In this document: positions 16,730 to 21,898 of the stretch, piece by piece
How positions within the stretch are numbered: position 1 is the stretch's first letter
How the letters are laid out: every line of letters begins with the position of its first letter
IMG/VR virus record: IMGVR_UViG_3300017763_000233
Location: 1 to 22,020 of that record
Direction: 5' to 3' (one strand)
Source of the DNA: a virus
Length of the DNA: 22,020 nt
The notes under the pieces: model-generated
What the model was told of the DNA's origin: nothing
Database searches by the model: none
What the model saw: only the letters and a program-made list of their open reading frames with translations
Position numbers and translations under genes: made by a program

Positions 16730-16822
16730 ATGGCAAAATACAAAGTATGTAGATGTATATGTGTATGGTGCATAATCAAATGGCCTTTCAAAAAATTACA
16801 CAATTGGATGCAAGGAAAATAA
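16730..16822 (+). CDS. 30-residue cysteine-rich cationic peptide
   Basis: The peptide reads MAKYKVCRCICVWCIIKWPF and continues KKLHNWMQGK. It has four cysteines within eight positions (C7, C9, C11, C14), three tryptophans and nine Lys/Arg residues. AGGAGAG sits just upstream, using the previous stop codon, at good distance from the ATG, and the next gene starts one base after its stop. The perfect fit between two fibre genes argues that it is translated. The hydrophobic CICVWCIIKW core flanked by basic residues could be membrane-active (small holin-like or lysis-associated), or the CxCxCxxC pattern could bind metal. No family is recognised. Confidence 0.6.
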   Translation: MAKYKVCRCICVWCIIKWPFKKLHNWMQGK

Positions 16823-16823
16823 T

Positions 16824-17336
16824 ATGGTTTGGGCGACACCGGGAAACATATCAACAACGAACTTAGATTCAAACGGCGATAGTCCCAGCCTGGCAAGGGC
16901 AGACATCAAGACTGCATTAGACGAATTCACAAAAGTAGCAAACAACACCAAAGTGAGTTGGACTCCTGTGGTAAACATAACAGCAGGTTCATTTGCTGTC
17001 GCATATGATTCAAGATCAGCACACTACATCAAGATGGGTGACATTGTGTTCTTTGAATTAGCAATACAATTTGACACAACAATAAATGATGGCACAGCAT
17101 TCGCGGCCAACATTGAGATAACAGGTTTTCCTGCAAATCCTTCCAGCACACTGGCACCAGTACATATTGAAGTGCAAGAAGTAGCAACCAGTGGAGATCT
17201 CATTGACATAGCCACATTAAGGATACAGGCATCAGGAACCAAAGCACAACTACACAAAGCAAATGGCGATCCAACAACACCTGGCAACAGTGCAACCAAC
17301 AGAATAATAAAAGCAAAAGGATGGTATTTCGCATAA
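16824..17336 (+). CDS. Short tail fibre protein B, paralogous N-terminus with fibre A
   Basis: 170 residues. Residues 1-41 (MVWATPGNISTTNLDSNGDS, then PSLARADIKTALDEFTKVAN) mirror fibre A. The C-terminal domain is different: it begins with VSWTPVVNITAGSFAVAYDS, continues YIKMGDIVFFELAIQFDTTI and ITGFPANPSS, and ends RIIKAKGWYFA. This WTP...Y.KMGD.VFF...ITGFP architecture is a common receptor-side beta sandwich of phage tail fibres. An AGGAAAA site precedes the ATG. The shared first domain and different second domain suggest a modular pair made by duplication and domain replacement. Confidence 0.8.
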   Translation: MVWATPGNISTTNLDSNGDSPSLARADIKTALDEFTKVANNTKVSWTPVVNITAGSFAVAYDSRSAHYIKMGDIVFFELAIQFDTTINDGTAFAANIEITGFPANPSSTLAPVHIEVQEVATSGDLIDIATLRIQASGTKAQLHKANGDPTTPGNSATNRIIKAKGWYFA

Positions 17337-17560
17337 TGACTACTGTAAAAGAAAAAACAAAAATAGAACAGATTGAACGAGATATGGTCAAACTGGGATC
17401 AGATGTCAAAGTGATTCACAACAAGATACACACAATAGAAACCAATCACTTGTCACACATTCAAAAAGATTTAGACAAGATGGATATGAGGCTTTGGGCC
17501 ATTATGTTTATGATAGTTGGTTTGGCAGTATCCAATGTGTTGGCGGCATTCTTTGGTTAA
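17336..17560 (+). CDS. Coiled-coil protein with C-terminal membrane segment (XhlA/holin-like)
   Basis: 74 residues from the ATG at 17336, which overlaps the previous stop by TAATG; an upstream in-frame ATG at 17321 would lengthen it by five residues with no better signal. Residues 4-50 are charged and heptad-like (IEQIERDMVKLGSDVKVIHN), and residues 53-73 form one strong hydrophobic helix (LWAIMFMIVGLAVSNVLAAF). This resembles XhlA-type hemolysin-associated proteins and other one-helix holin-like proteins of phage lysis regions. Its place right after the fibre genes is where lysis genes often begin. No endolysin is recognisable nearby, so the role in lysis is uncertain. Confidence 0.7.
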   Translation: MTTVKEKTKIEQIERDMVKLGSDVKVIHNKIHTIETNHLSHIQKDLDKMDMRLWAIMFMIVGLAVSNVLAAFFG

Positions 17561-17748
17561 TGACTGCGGATCCAAAATTTTGGCCTGACACACAAGATCT
17601 AGATGCAATTCCAGATCTTAAATTTGCAACTCCACACTGGAGATTTACCTTTGAACAGTACCTACAAGACTTCCTACACTACGAACCTTGGGAATACGAA
17701 CATCTAGACTGGTTATACCTAGAATACCAAAATATACTACAATCATAG
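17560..17748 (+). CDS. Small acidic, aromatic-rich hypothetical protein
   Basis: 62 residues from the ATG at 17560 (TAATG overlap with the previous gene); an earlier in-frame ATG at 17494 would read through the preceding gene and is less likely. The sequence is rich in Asp, Glu, Trp and Tyr (FWPDTQDLDAIPDLKFATPH, LQDFLHYEPWEYEHLDWLYL). It has no membrane segment. It is the last gene of the rightward structural operon. The family is unrecognised. It could be a partner of the coiled-coil membrane protein because of the coupling. Confidence 0.6.
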   Translation: MTADPKFWPDTQDLDAIPDLKFATPHWRFTFEQYLQDFLHYEPWEYEHLDWLYLEYQNILQS

Positions 17749-17776
17749 CAAATACATCCTAATTAGAAGCACACAG

Positions 17777-17796
17777 AGACCTTTTAAAGGGGGTCT
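17777..17796. terminator. Possible bidirectional terminator hairpin between convergent genes
   Basis: AGACC (17777-17781) pairs with GGTCT (17792-17796), and three T-G pairs can extend the stem inward to a TAAA loop. It lies between the end of the rightward virion operon (17748) and the end of a leftward gene (17831). A clear U-run is missing on both strands, so it is only a plausible terminator based on its place. Confidence 0.4.
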
Positions 17797-17830
17797 AAGT
17801 GGTCACCTGGTATGTTTGTATGTCCGTATT

Positions 17831-18094
17831 TTAAGGGGTTATTTCTAACAAGGCAAATCCATCGTCTTTGTATCTTCTACGGAGTTTTTCTACTGCCAAC
17901 CAACCTGATGCTTCAGTGGCCCAACAACTTTTTAGATATTTGAATCCAGTACTGGCCTGTCTGGTGTCAGTCCTTATCTTGGCCAACTTGCCATTGTACG
18001 TGAGATGCCATACTGCGTCCACAGTCTGTATGGCCTGATCATAACCATTGGGTAGTGTGATTGACAATTCTATCTGATATTGCTTTCTAGCCAT
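17831..18094 (-). CDS. Small hypothetical protein under a consensus promoter
   Basis: 87 residues from the ATG at 18094, chosen because AAGGAA lies eight bases before it and a consensus promoter lies just upstream; a longer in-frame start at 18202 would place the promoter inside the gene. The sequence begins MARKQYQIELSITLPNGYDQ, includes VWHLTYNGKLAKIRTDTRQA, and has a conserved-looking middle (KYLKSCWATEASGWLAVEKL) and a basic segment RRRY. It is compact, probably cytoplasmic. No known family is recognised. Convergent with the virion operon and expressed alone, it may be an early or lysogeny-phase protein. Confidence 0.7.
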   Translation of the reverse strand: MARKQYQIELSITLPNGYDQAIQTVDAVWHLTYNGKLAKIRTDTRQASTGFKYLKSCWATEASGWLAVEKLRRRYKDDGFALLEITP

Positions 18095-18112
18095 AGTTTG
18101 GTTCCTTGTGCT

Positions 18113-18141
18113 ATTATATTTAATATGATTGACGTTGTCAA
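18113..18141 (-). promoter_or_regulatory. Perfect-consensus sigma-70 promoter (minus strand)
   Basis: On the minus strand TTGACA (18141-18136) and TATAAT (18118-18113) are separated by 17 bases, a full match to the sigma-70 consensus. It would start transcription near 18106 and drive the 87-aa gene with a very short leader. The -35 lies within an inverted repeat TTGAC-GTT-GTCAA (18129-18141), a possible operator. Confidence 0.85.
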
Positions 18142-18149
18142 GAAAGATA

Positions 18150-18206
18150 CAGGGTGGAGGTATGTAGATTTTACAAAGGAGATCTAACACAAATGTCTCC
18201 ACCCTG
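18150..18206. ncRNA. Candidate structured RNA element with long perfect stem
   Basis: CAGGGTGGAG (18150-18159) pairs perfectly with CTCCACCCTG (18197-18206). Within its 37-base loop TAGAT (18165-18169) pairs with ATCTA (18182-18186), which leaves AAAGGAG in the apical loop. A second small stem CAGACA/TGTCTG follows downstream. There is no gene I trust in this 290-base stretch. The strand of transcription is unknown. It could be a regulatory leader, a small RNA, or a protein-binding site. Confidence 0.4.
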
Positions 18207-18259
18207 CTTTAAGGAGCATATCCGACATCAGACACTACTTGTAAATGTCTGTCTTGGTG

Positions 18260-18287
18260 AAAACATCTAATGCCAGGTAGATGTTTT
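18260..18287. terminator. Bidirectional intrinsic terminator
   Basis: AAAACATCTA (18260-18269) pairs perfectly with TAGATGTTTT (18278-18287) around an 8-base loop. The stem ends in A and T tracts on both strands, and GCTTTT follows on the plus strand. It would stop leftward transcription from the lipoprotein operon before it enters the 87-aa gene, and also end any rightward transcript of the structured element at 18150-18206. Confidence 0.55.
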
Positions 18288-18385
18288 GCTTTTAGGAAGG
18301 AGCCTACCAAGTATGGCGTCTATACTAAAAATAACTATTGCAAGTTATTATGTATATTTATACTATTTCTTGTGGGGTATTGTCA

Positions 18386-18532
18386 ATGAAAAAAACACTG
18401 ATCCAACAACATTATGCCTATGACTGTGATCAGTCGTTGCTGGACCAGTGCTATCAAAAGGCGAAGAAGGTTTATGACGACCTAGTAGACCTTTTGAATC
18501 CTGTCTATAATCTGTATATGTCCCAAAGATGA
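18386..18532 (+). CDS. Small hypothetical protein convergent with the leftward operon
   Basis: 48 residues: begins MKKTLIQQHYAYDCDQSLLD, includes QCYQKAKKVYDDLVDLLNPV, ends YNLYMSQR. It is helical and charged, with an in-frame upstream ATG at 18338 that lacks a ribosome site. Support is modest: the site before the start is only GGGG at about nine bases, and the promoter candidates nearby have poor spacing. Its 3' end overlaps the end of a minus-strand ORF by 28 bases. No family is recognised. Confidence 0.42.
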   Translation: MKKTLIQQHYAYDCDQSLLDQCYQKAKKVYDDLVDLLNPVYNLYMSQR

Positions 18533-18663
18533 TCTTGCAATGAAGTGAACAACAACTGTTGATCAAGTGTTCTTGGTTTGACCAATTTCAATCTATTGTA
18601 CAATGCAACCAGTTCTTGCAATTTTATTTTAGAGAAATCATATGGATATGGAGCCTGTGACAT
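18505..18663 (-). CDS. Small hypothetical protein coupled to the lipoprotein gene
   Basis: 52 residues from the ATG at 18663, which overlaps the lipoprotein stop by TAATG, the same coupling seen elsewhere in this genome; the longer start at 18699 would overlap more. The protein reads MSQAPYPYDFSKIKLQELVA and then LYNRLKLVKPRTLDQQLLFT, ending with a helical LQDHLWDIYRL. It appears soluble and helical. There is no known family. Coupling to the lipoprotein suggests a shared role, perhaps at the envelope. Confidence 0.58.
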   Translation of the reverse strand: MSQAPYPYDFSKIKLQELVALYNRLKLVKPRTLDQQLLFTSLQDHLWDIYRL

Positions 18664-18968
18664 TATTTGACCACACTGTGTCCACGACCTTCTAGGCATC
18701 GTTGGACTCTGGTTTTGTAATCACTCTGTTTCCTAGGTATCACACCCAAGGTCACAGTTGATGCATATATGTTGATGGCCTGTTGCCAAGTGTCCCAACT
18801 TCTCACAGTGTGTTCATCTGCAAGTTCTCTACAATGTTGTACGTCATTGGTTATTTCTCTGGCTTTGTCTTCATCATATGTGCCTGATCTACCAGCGGTA
18901 TCAATCACTGGATTGTAAGCACAGGCTGTCATTGATAACAACAACAGTACTGGTATTATTTTCTTCAT
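18663..18968 (-). CDS. Lipoprotein, shortened relative of glycine-zipper outer membrane lipoproteins
   Basis: 101 residues. MKKIIPVLLLLSMTAC is a lipoprotein signal peptide with the lipidated cysteine at position 16. The mature part starts YNPVIDTAGRSGTYDEDKAR, continues DVQHCRELADEH, and ends RVQRCLEGRGHSVV. The PVIDT and CLxGRG segments recall bacterial glycine-zipper lipoproteins, but the glycine-rich middle is absent here. AAGGAAAGG precedes the start and a near-consensus promoter is present. Likely sited at the outer or inner membrane of a Gram-negative host. Plausible roles are superinfection exclusion or a spanin-like lysis function; neither is shown by the sequence. Confidence 0.82.
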   Translation of the reverse strand: MKKIIPVLLLLSMTACAYNPVIDTAGRSGTYDEDKAREITNDVQHCRELADEHTVRSWDTWQQAINIYASTVTLGVIPRKQSDYKTRVQRCLEGRGHSVVK

Positions 18969-18994
18969 ACTATGCCTTTCCTTGTTATAGTGTT

Positions 18995-19023
18995 ATTATA
19001 CATTATTTTCCAATTTTAGTCAA
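18995..19023 (-). promoter_or_regulatory. Near-consensus sigma-70 promoter for the lipoprotein operon
   Basis: On the minus strand TTGACT (19023-19018) and TATAAT (19000-18995) are 17 bases apart, eleven of twelve consensus bases. The start site would be near 18988, giving a leader of about 20 bases with a strong AAGGAAAGG site. The -35 begins one base after the hairpin that ends the upstream ParB-like transcript. Confidence 0.82.
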
Positions 19024-19024
19024 T

Positions 19025-19048
19025 GGGGCAATAGTTTTCTACTGCCCC
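19025..19048 (-). terminator. Hairpin after the ParB-like gene, near copy of the capsid hairpin
   Basis: On the minus strand GGGGCAGTAG (19048-19039) pairs with CTATTGCCCC (19034-19025) around AAAA; the stem has one G-U pair in the same place as the hairpin at 5550-5575. It lies 25 bases after the ParB-like stop codon and has no U-run. Terminator or 3'-end stabiliser. Confidence 0.6.
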
Positions 19049-19073
19049 TAGCAATTGACCAATCTTTAAAGGA

Positions 19074-19961
19074 TTATTCTAGTTGACCCGCTTTGGCATA
19101 AACTTCACCAATAACTTTTTTGGCAAAAGGGGCTCGCTTGTTGTTGATCTTGCACCAATCATACCAATCACAGTACAAACCATATGCCACTGATATGCCA
19201 TAGTGGTTATCTTTTCTCAACTGTGGGTAACTCATTTTGTTCTGTTCAACAGTTTTGGACTTGTCTTCTAGGAATGACACAAAGTCTGTTTCATACTTGT
19301 CCCAATCCATTAAGTCTTTGTCAATGAATTTGATCAAATTGATCAAACCTTCTAGAAACATCACGTTGTAATGTCCATCAAGGTTATAAACTTCGTTGAT
19401 CAGTTCACAGGCCTTCTTGGTTCTGTTTTGATCTTTTTTCCAAAACGATTGCCACTTGGCTATCTTGATCGTTTTGCCTTTCTTAAGGCCCACTGTGTTG
19501 TCAGCACTTGTGACTCTGGCCTTACACTCTTTCAGGCCTTTCTCCAGTTCTAGAGCACCTACTTCTTTGCCTAAAACCTGAGCAACAAATTTTTCTTCGT
19601 TGTTCACTGCTTTACTGCAAGTGCCATTTAATCTGTGAAACAGTTGTGCTGACTGTTCAACAGTCCATTCTTTGCTATTACCATTTAAAATGATAGCAGG
19701 CACTTCAGTCACATCTGGCAAATATTTCTTGACCAGATACAGTCTGTGTCCACCATCTACCACTTCTAGTTTGCCATCTGGATATCTCACACAAGAGATT
19801 GCACCAAAAAGGTTCCAGTCAAATACTCCTACTTCACGAATATAACTGTCTGCTTTGGTTGTGTATATTTTTCTTTGTGCTTGGACATTGGGTGTGTCTA
19901 CTGACACATTTTCAGCACTTTGAATAGGTGTGCCTTCGACCTTTATTTCTTGTTCATTCAT
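19074..19961 (-). CDS. ParB/Srx-fold protein with DGGHR motif
   Basis: 295 residues from the ATG at 19961, chosen for the AAGGAG six bases before it; the in-frame ATG at 20039 lies inside the promoter. The N-terminal part (about 35-125) is a ParB/sulfiredoxin-type domain: a substrate-like region with YIREVGVFDWNLFGAI, then EVVDGGHRLYLVKKY with the core DGGHR at 69-73, and VPAIILNG. In ParB-like proteins this motif binds nucleotide or phosphate. The rest is helical and Lys-rich with no clear HTH, so DNA binding cannot be claimed. Being alone under its own promoter next to a divergent control region, it may regulate or partition, or modify proteins or nucleotides. Confidence 0.72.
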   Translation of the reverse strand: MNEQEIKVEGTPIQSAENVSVDTPNVQAQRKIYTTKADSYIREVGVFDWNLFGAISCVRYPDGKLEVVDGGHRLYLVKKYLPDVTEVPAIILNGNSKEWTVEQSAQLFHRLNGTCSKAVNNEEKFVAQVLGKEVGALELEKGLKECKARVTSADNTVGLKKGKTIKIAKWQSFWKKDQNRTKKACELINEVYNLDGHYNVMFLEGLINLIKFIDKDLMDWDKYETDFVSFLEDKSKTVEQNKMSYPQLRKDNHYGISVAYGLYCDWYDWCKINNKRAPFAKKVIGEVYAKAGQLE

Positions 19962-20027
19962 CTTTTTCTCCTTTGTTAGATGTGTTATTATTACAACCAA
20001 GAAACTACTTGTCTTGATTGTCTTTAC

Positions 20028-20056
20028 AGTATAACACAATCTCCTGCAAGTGTCAA
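20028..20056 (-). promoter_or_regulatory. Leftward promoter for the ParB-like gene
   Basis: On the minus strand TTGACA (20056-20051) and TATACT (20033-20028) are 17 bases apart, eleven of twelve consensus bases. Transcription would start near 20021 and give a leader of about 60 bases to the ATG at 19961. It is one half of the divergent control region. Confidence 0.83.
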
Positions 20057-20058
20057 TA

Positions 20059-20080
20059 GGTCAATTTTGCCAACTTGACC
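20059..20080. promoter_or_regulatory. Operator-like inverted repeat between divergent promoters
   Basis: GGTCAA (20059-20064) and TTGACC (20075-20080) form a perfect 6-bp inverted repeat with a 10-base spacer, about two helical turns end to end. It sits between the two -35 boxes (20051-20056 and 20090-20095), which are themselves TGTCAA and TTGACA. A dimeric regulator bound here could control both promoters. Confidence 0.55.
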
Positions 20081-20089
20081 TGGAAAAAG

Positions 20090-20119
20090 TTGACAAAACC
20101 ATCAAAAAGATGCTATTAT
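20090..20119 (+). promoter_or_regulatory. Rightward promoter for the 20173 operon
   Basis: TTGACA (20090-20095) and TATTAT (20114-20119) are 18 bases apart. Transcription would begin near 20126, inside the left arm of the inverted repeat at 20124-20151. It is the only good rightward promoter I found in the window and would serve 20173-21898 and whatever follows. Confidence 0.75.
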
Positions 20120-20123
20120 AAGG

Positions 20124-20151
20124 GTATATTTAGAAATTTCGCTAAATATAC
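20124..20151 (+). promoter_or_regulatory. 10-bp inverted repeat at the rightward transcription start
   Basis: GTATATTTAG (20124-20133) and CTAAATATAC (20142-20151) are perfect inverted complements with an 8-base spacer. It covers the expected start site of the rightward promoter, so it may be a repressor operator. It could also form a hairpin at the extreme 5' end of the mRNA that protects it from decay. Confidence 0.6.
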
Positions 20152-20172
20152 AAACAACAAGGAGAATGCCAA

Positions 20173-20931
20173 ATGCAAAACATCACTGAAGCAGTTGCGG
20201 ATTTCCTAGATCAACAGGACAAGTTGGTTGAAAAGGACACCCGGAACTATAATAACAATAATAAAGATAATAAAGATAATAAAAAAATAATCAATTATAA
20301 GCAAACGGGTAAACGACTTTCTTTAAATGAAGTCGCTCCGCTCTCTGTTGGCACAGATATTTCTGCCAAGGAAGAGCAAGGTAGGGATCTCTCCAAAAAA
20401 TGGAGGACCGTAAAACTAGATCTTTTCAACAACACTAAAAATCCCAACAAACCATATGATTACACATTGAAGGTCAGCATATACCTATACCAACAATGCA
20501 AGGAGAACAACTGGGACAGCAAAAACCCAATAAATTTATCTGCCAAGTTCAATGACACCAGTTTAGATTCATTCAACATAGGCATTGTGAAAAGTGATCC
20601 ACACTATAGAGAAGCAAGACAGTTCAGAGATGACATATACGTGGATGCAAACCAATTGGGCATAGAACATATGAGTTTGAACAAGTTCTACATACCCAGC
20701 AAGAACAAAAAAATCAAAAACAAAAGCATAAAGAACTTCTCAGGCCTTTTGATAAGAGACCCCAACACACACAGGGTGGTGATATTCAAAGGACAAGAAA
20801 GATATCAATATGAATTGAGCAATACAGGATTGACAACCAAACAAAGACAAGTAGGCATAATCGGAAGTTGTGTTGTAAGGGCAGAAGACGGCCTGAAAAC
20901 ATCACAACAAGATGCCAACGATTTCTTATAG
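20173..20931 (+). CDS. Unrecognised protein with Asn/Lys-rich N-terminal tract, first gene of the rightward operon
   Basis: 252 residues. The start is preceded by AAGGAG at nine bases. Residues 1-22 are helical (MQNITEAVADFLDQQDKLVE), residues 25-40 form an Asn/Lys/Asp run encoded by 9-base repeats, then come KRLSLNEVAPLSVGTDI and a charged folded part: WRTVKLDLFNNTKNPNKPYD, LKVSIYLYQQCKENNWDSKN, EARQFRDDIYVDANQLGIEH, and a late FSGLLIRDPNTHRVVIFKGQ. It ends VVRAEDGLKTSQQDANDFL. No family is recognised. Its promoter-proximal position suggests an early or replication role. The lambda O gene, which carries the origin within itself, is a loose parallel. Confidence 0.72.
   Translation: MQNITEAVADFLDQQDKLVEKDTRNYNNNNKDNKDNKKIINYKQTGKRLSLNEVAPLSVGTDISAKEEQGRDLSKKWRTVKLDLFNNTKNPNKPYDYTLKVSIYLYQQCKENNWDSKNPINLSAKFNDTSLDSFNIGIVKSDPHYREARQFRDDIYVDANQLGIEHMSLNKFYIPSKNKKIKNKSIKNFSGLLIRDPNTHRVVIFKGQERYQYELSNTGLTTKQRQVGIIGSCVVRAEDGLKTSQQDANDFL
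20258..20284 (+). repeat. Three tandem 9-base AT-rich repeats
   Basis: The unit ATAATAAAG occurs at 20258-20266 and 20267-20275, with a third copy ending in A instead of G at 20276-20284. They lie in a stretch of nearly pure A/T at about 20248-20300. They keep the reading frame and encode the Asn/Lys/Asp tract of the gene. They may be iterons or an unwinding element of an origin, or a simple slippage product. Confidence 0.6.
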
Positions 20932-20939
20932 GAGACACA

Positions 20940-21278
20940 ATGAAGAACAAACAAGCACAGATCAACGCCAACATACAGTGGCCAGACAACATATGGGTCT
21001 ACAAGCGAGTGCCCAAAGGTCCATACAGGAAATGCAATGAGAACAAACTCAAGTACACAGAACACTATGACATCAGATTGGTGCCCAGTGATCACAGATG
21101 GGGATTGAGGCAGAAAGGTTGGAAGATACATCCAGACCAAGATCTACCACCGGAGATATTGAACTGGAGACCAGCGGTCAAACCCAGATTGAAACCTGCT
21201 ACTGAAACAACAATGCAACCTATGATAAGAACAAAAACCAAAGCCACAGTCAAACACAAACAAGGACAGACACAATGA
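20940..21278 (+). CDS. Unrecognised basic protein
   Basis: 112 residues from the ATG at 20940, with AGGAGA five bases before it that overlaps the previous stop; an in-frame ATG at 20868 would run far into the upstream gene. It begins MKNKQAQINANIQWPDNIWV, continues YKRVPKGPYRKCNENKLKYT and RWGLRQKGWKIHPDQDLPPE, and ends in a Lys/Thr/Pro-rich tail (TETTMQPMIRTKTKATVKHK). The basic charge and tail suggest nucleic-acid binding. Start and stop overlap both neighbours, so the three genes are cotranslated. No family is known to me. Confidence 0.65.
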   Translation: MKNKQAQINANIQWPDNIWVYKRVPKGPYRKCNENKLKYTEHYDIRLVPSDHRWGLRQKGWKIHPDQDLPPEILNWRPAVKPRLKPATETTMQPMIRTKTKATVKHKQGQTQ

Positions 21279-21898
21279 TACACTTTCCGTACAAAGTAAA
21301 AAACACAGGAGCCAACACAACTTATGTAGAACCAATCGATCAAAAAGATCTAGATAACCTATGTGACACACTGCACACAGGATACAGCAGGTTGGTAGAA
21401 ATGGCCATAGACAACAAAGAGATATGCAAACAGAGATGTGTGCCAGAACAGGGATTGAACAGAGTCAAAATCAGCAAACCAACCAAGATAGCATTGAAAA
21501 AATGGTTTGGACAAAAACATCCTTCGCTGTCGGTGAATCCAAATCCCAAGAACATAACAGGATTGAAAGGACAGACTTTCTTGAGATTCATCAATGGTAA
21601 TCTAAACAAATTATACAGGGTCAAAAACAAAAAAGAAGATCTATCTGAAGAGTTGTTGGCACAATACAACAAGATGATCAATTTGATTGAACAATATATC
21701 GCTAGAGAATGGAACAAGCAAGATCAAGCAATAATGCAATCAAAATTTACCCAAAAACAGATTGACTTTGAATTGAATCAGATGTTTAAATTTGGTAATT
21801 TCTTGGACACACTGAAAATTGATGCTTACAACCAAATAACAAGAGCAAACAACAACAAAAACAAACAACTCACAGACACCGGCTTGTTTTCTAAATGA
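21275..21898 (+). CDS. Unrecognised helical protein
   Basis: 207 residues. It begins MIHFPYKVKNTGANTTYVEP, continues LDNLCDTLHTGYSRLVEMAI, then KISKPTKIALKKWFGQKHPS, and the second half is helical and Lys/Gln/Asn-rich (NKMINLIEQYIAREWNKQDQ, FELNQMFKFGNFLDTLKIDA). ATGA overlaps link it to the gene before and to the HNH-like ORF after. A replication-associated or DNA-binding role is possible from context only. There is no helicase Walker motif and no polymerase motif. Confidence 0.66.
   Translation: MIHFPYKVKNTGANTTYVEPIDQKDLDNLCDTLHTGYSRLVEMAIDNKEICKQRCVPEQGLNRVKISKPTKIALKKWFGQKHPSLSVNPNPKNITGLKGQTFLRFINGNLNKLYRVKNKKEDLSEELLAQYNKMINLIEQYIAREWNKQDQAIMQSKFTQKQIDFELNQMFKFGNFLDTLKIDAYNQITRANNNKNKQLTDTGLFSK

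Noticed and set aside
16263-16736. A 157-codon antisense ORF under fibre A
   Set aside because: Shadow of the fibre gene; no promoter or ribosome site on the minus strand and no recognisable protein features.
18193-18270. A 25-codon ORF starting inside the structured intergenic element
   Set aside because: The AAGGAG before it is about eleven bases away, codons 2-5 are fixed by the stem pairing, and the sequence has no protein-like pattern. A leader peptide is possible but unsupported.
17777-18290. Possible tRNA genes in the accessory intergenic stretches
   Set aside because: No cloverleaf with a GTTCRA-type T arm could be drawn; the stems present are simple hairpins.
3871-20150. Recurring TAAATA words before 3932, 16291 and 20173, like a T4-type late promoter
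   Set aside because: The match is only a 6-base AT word in AT-rich gaps, distances to starts vary, and no T4-like late sigma factor is visible.
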